A DNA stretch of 5,276 bases. It comes from Psychrobacter sp. (GTDB lineage Bacteria; Pseudomonadota; Gammaproteobacteria; Pseudomonadales; Moraxellaceae). The number at the start of each line of letters is the position of its first letter. Position 1 is the stretch's first letter. The notes beneath the pieces were generated by a model that worked only from the letters and a program-made list of their open reading frames with translations, was not told the origin of the DNA and made no database searches. Location of the stretch: positions 1-5,276 of the forward strand of contig JARIEH010000254.1 of the NCBI GenBank assembly GCA_029256865.1. The letters run 5' to 3'. Shown in pieces: positions 4,827-5,276 of the stretch. The translations under genes and the position numbers were made by a program.

Positions 4827-5276
4827 TCATTTTTCTTCAAATAGATCAAACTGTTTGCGACCTCTATAGAAGTCGCTATTAAGATAATAGTCATACAAAT
4901 GACGGAATAATACATTAAGTACTGCAGAGACTGGGAGTGCAATAAGCATACCAACAAAGCCTAACAAGCTGGCACCTGCCAATACTGCAAAGATTACCCA
5001 CAGTGGCGACAAACCAATCTTATCGCCCAGTAATAACGGTTGTAGTACATAGCCCTCTGCTGCTTGTCCTACTAAAAAGGCACCGACAATTAACGATAAA
5101 TACGTCCAGTTCAATCCAAACTGAAACAGACAAGCAGTAATCGCCGCCACAAATCCGATACCAAAACCTAAATAAGGCACAAAACTGGCAATACCCGCCA
5201 CCATACCAATGATAAGCCCAAGCTCAAGTCCGATAAGCTGAAGCTGCACCGCATAAATCGCACCTAACAGTACCAT
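4827..5276 (-). CDS. AI-2E/PerM family permease, C-terminal part (partial)
   Basis: The C-terminal 149 residues of a polytopic inner-membrane protein of the AI-2E transporter (PerM/TqsA/YdgG) family. Members are proposed exporters, including of autoinducer-2, or ion-coupled antiporters; the substrate here is unknown. Visible hallmarks, numbered from the window edge, are G24-M-V-A-G...FVPYLG (32-37), the family signature in a re-entrant or transmembrane region, and Q79-P-L-L-L-G-D-K-I-G-L-S-P-L-W (79-93). The long hydrophobic block V94-F124 follows, with GFVGMLIALPVSAV. After the last helix a short charged tail ends in FEEK. The Met at the very edge is inside the protein, because the family is about 350 residues and the N-terminal half lies beyond the window. 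The frame is intact. It is transcribed toward hda, with a 375-bp gap between them. Confidence 0.93.
   Translation of the reverse strand: MVLLGAIYAVQLQLIGLELGLIIGMVAGIASFVPYLGFGIGFVAAITACLFQFGLNWTYLSLIVGAFLVGQAAEGYVLQPLLLGDKIGLSPLWVIFAVLAGASLLGFVGMLIALPVSAVLNVLFRHLYDYYLNSDFYRGRKQFDLFEEK

Noticed and set aside
5274..5276. Met codon at the window edge as the start of the permease
   Set aside because: The family is about 350 residues and the visible part is clearly only the C-terminal portion; the frame continues beyond the window.

Overview
The window looks like chromosomal DNA of a moderately AT-rich gammaproteobacterium. The proteins fit Moraxellaceae, most likely Psychrobacter: a SerRS starting [11 protein letters not shown], an Hda-type DnaA paralogue next to an AI-2E family permease, and a DUF2057 protein. 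The genus is inferred from how the proteins read, not from a search. I see no rRNA, tRNA, CRISPR array, insertion sequence or phage gene. The content is mainly housekeeping and stress functions.

Left part (1-1136): the minus strand carries the first 218 codons of seryl-tRNA synthetase (serS), cut by the window edge. A 480-bp gap follows, with a plausible serS promoter, an unassigned 59-codon minus-strand ORF and a candidate promoter for the next gene. Middle (1137-2668, plus strand): a two-helix YcxB-like membrane protein with an unusual Met/Gln-rich cytoplasmic insert. Then comes a 386-bp very AT-rich gap with a near-consensus promoter, and a Dps-family ferritin-like protein with a complete ferroxidase ligand set. 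A 28-bp-stem palindrome at 2739-2795 ends dps on the plus strand and, in the other direction, the leftward genes.

Right part (2841-5276, minus strand): transcription runs leftward through the C-terminal 149 codons of an AI-2E/PerM permease, a 375-bp gap, hda (regulatory inactivation of DnaA) and a secreted DUF2057 protein. The gap between permease and hda holds what looks like a small single-helix membrane protein frame broken by one in-frame TAA, plus candidate hda control sequences.

Functional links are loose. Hda links to replication initiation control, Dps to iron and oxidative protection of DNA, and SerRS to translation. The YcxB-like and DUF2057 proteins are envelope proteins of uncertain role. 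I found no clear new multi-gene system. The observations most worth checking are the interrupted small membrane ORF, the Met-rich insert, the long dps leader and the very long bidirectional terminator.
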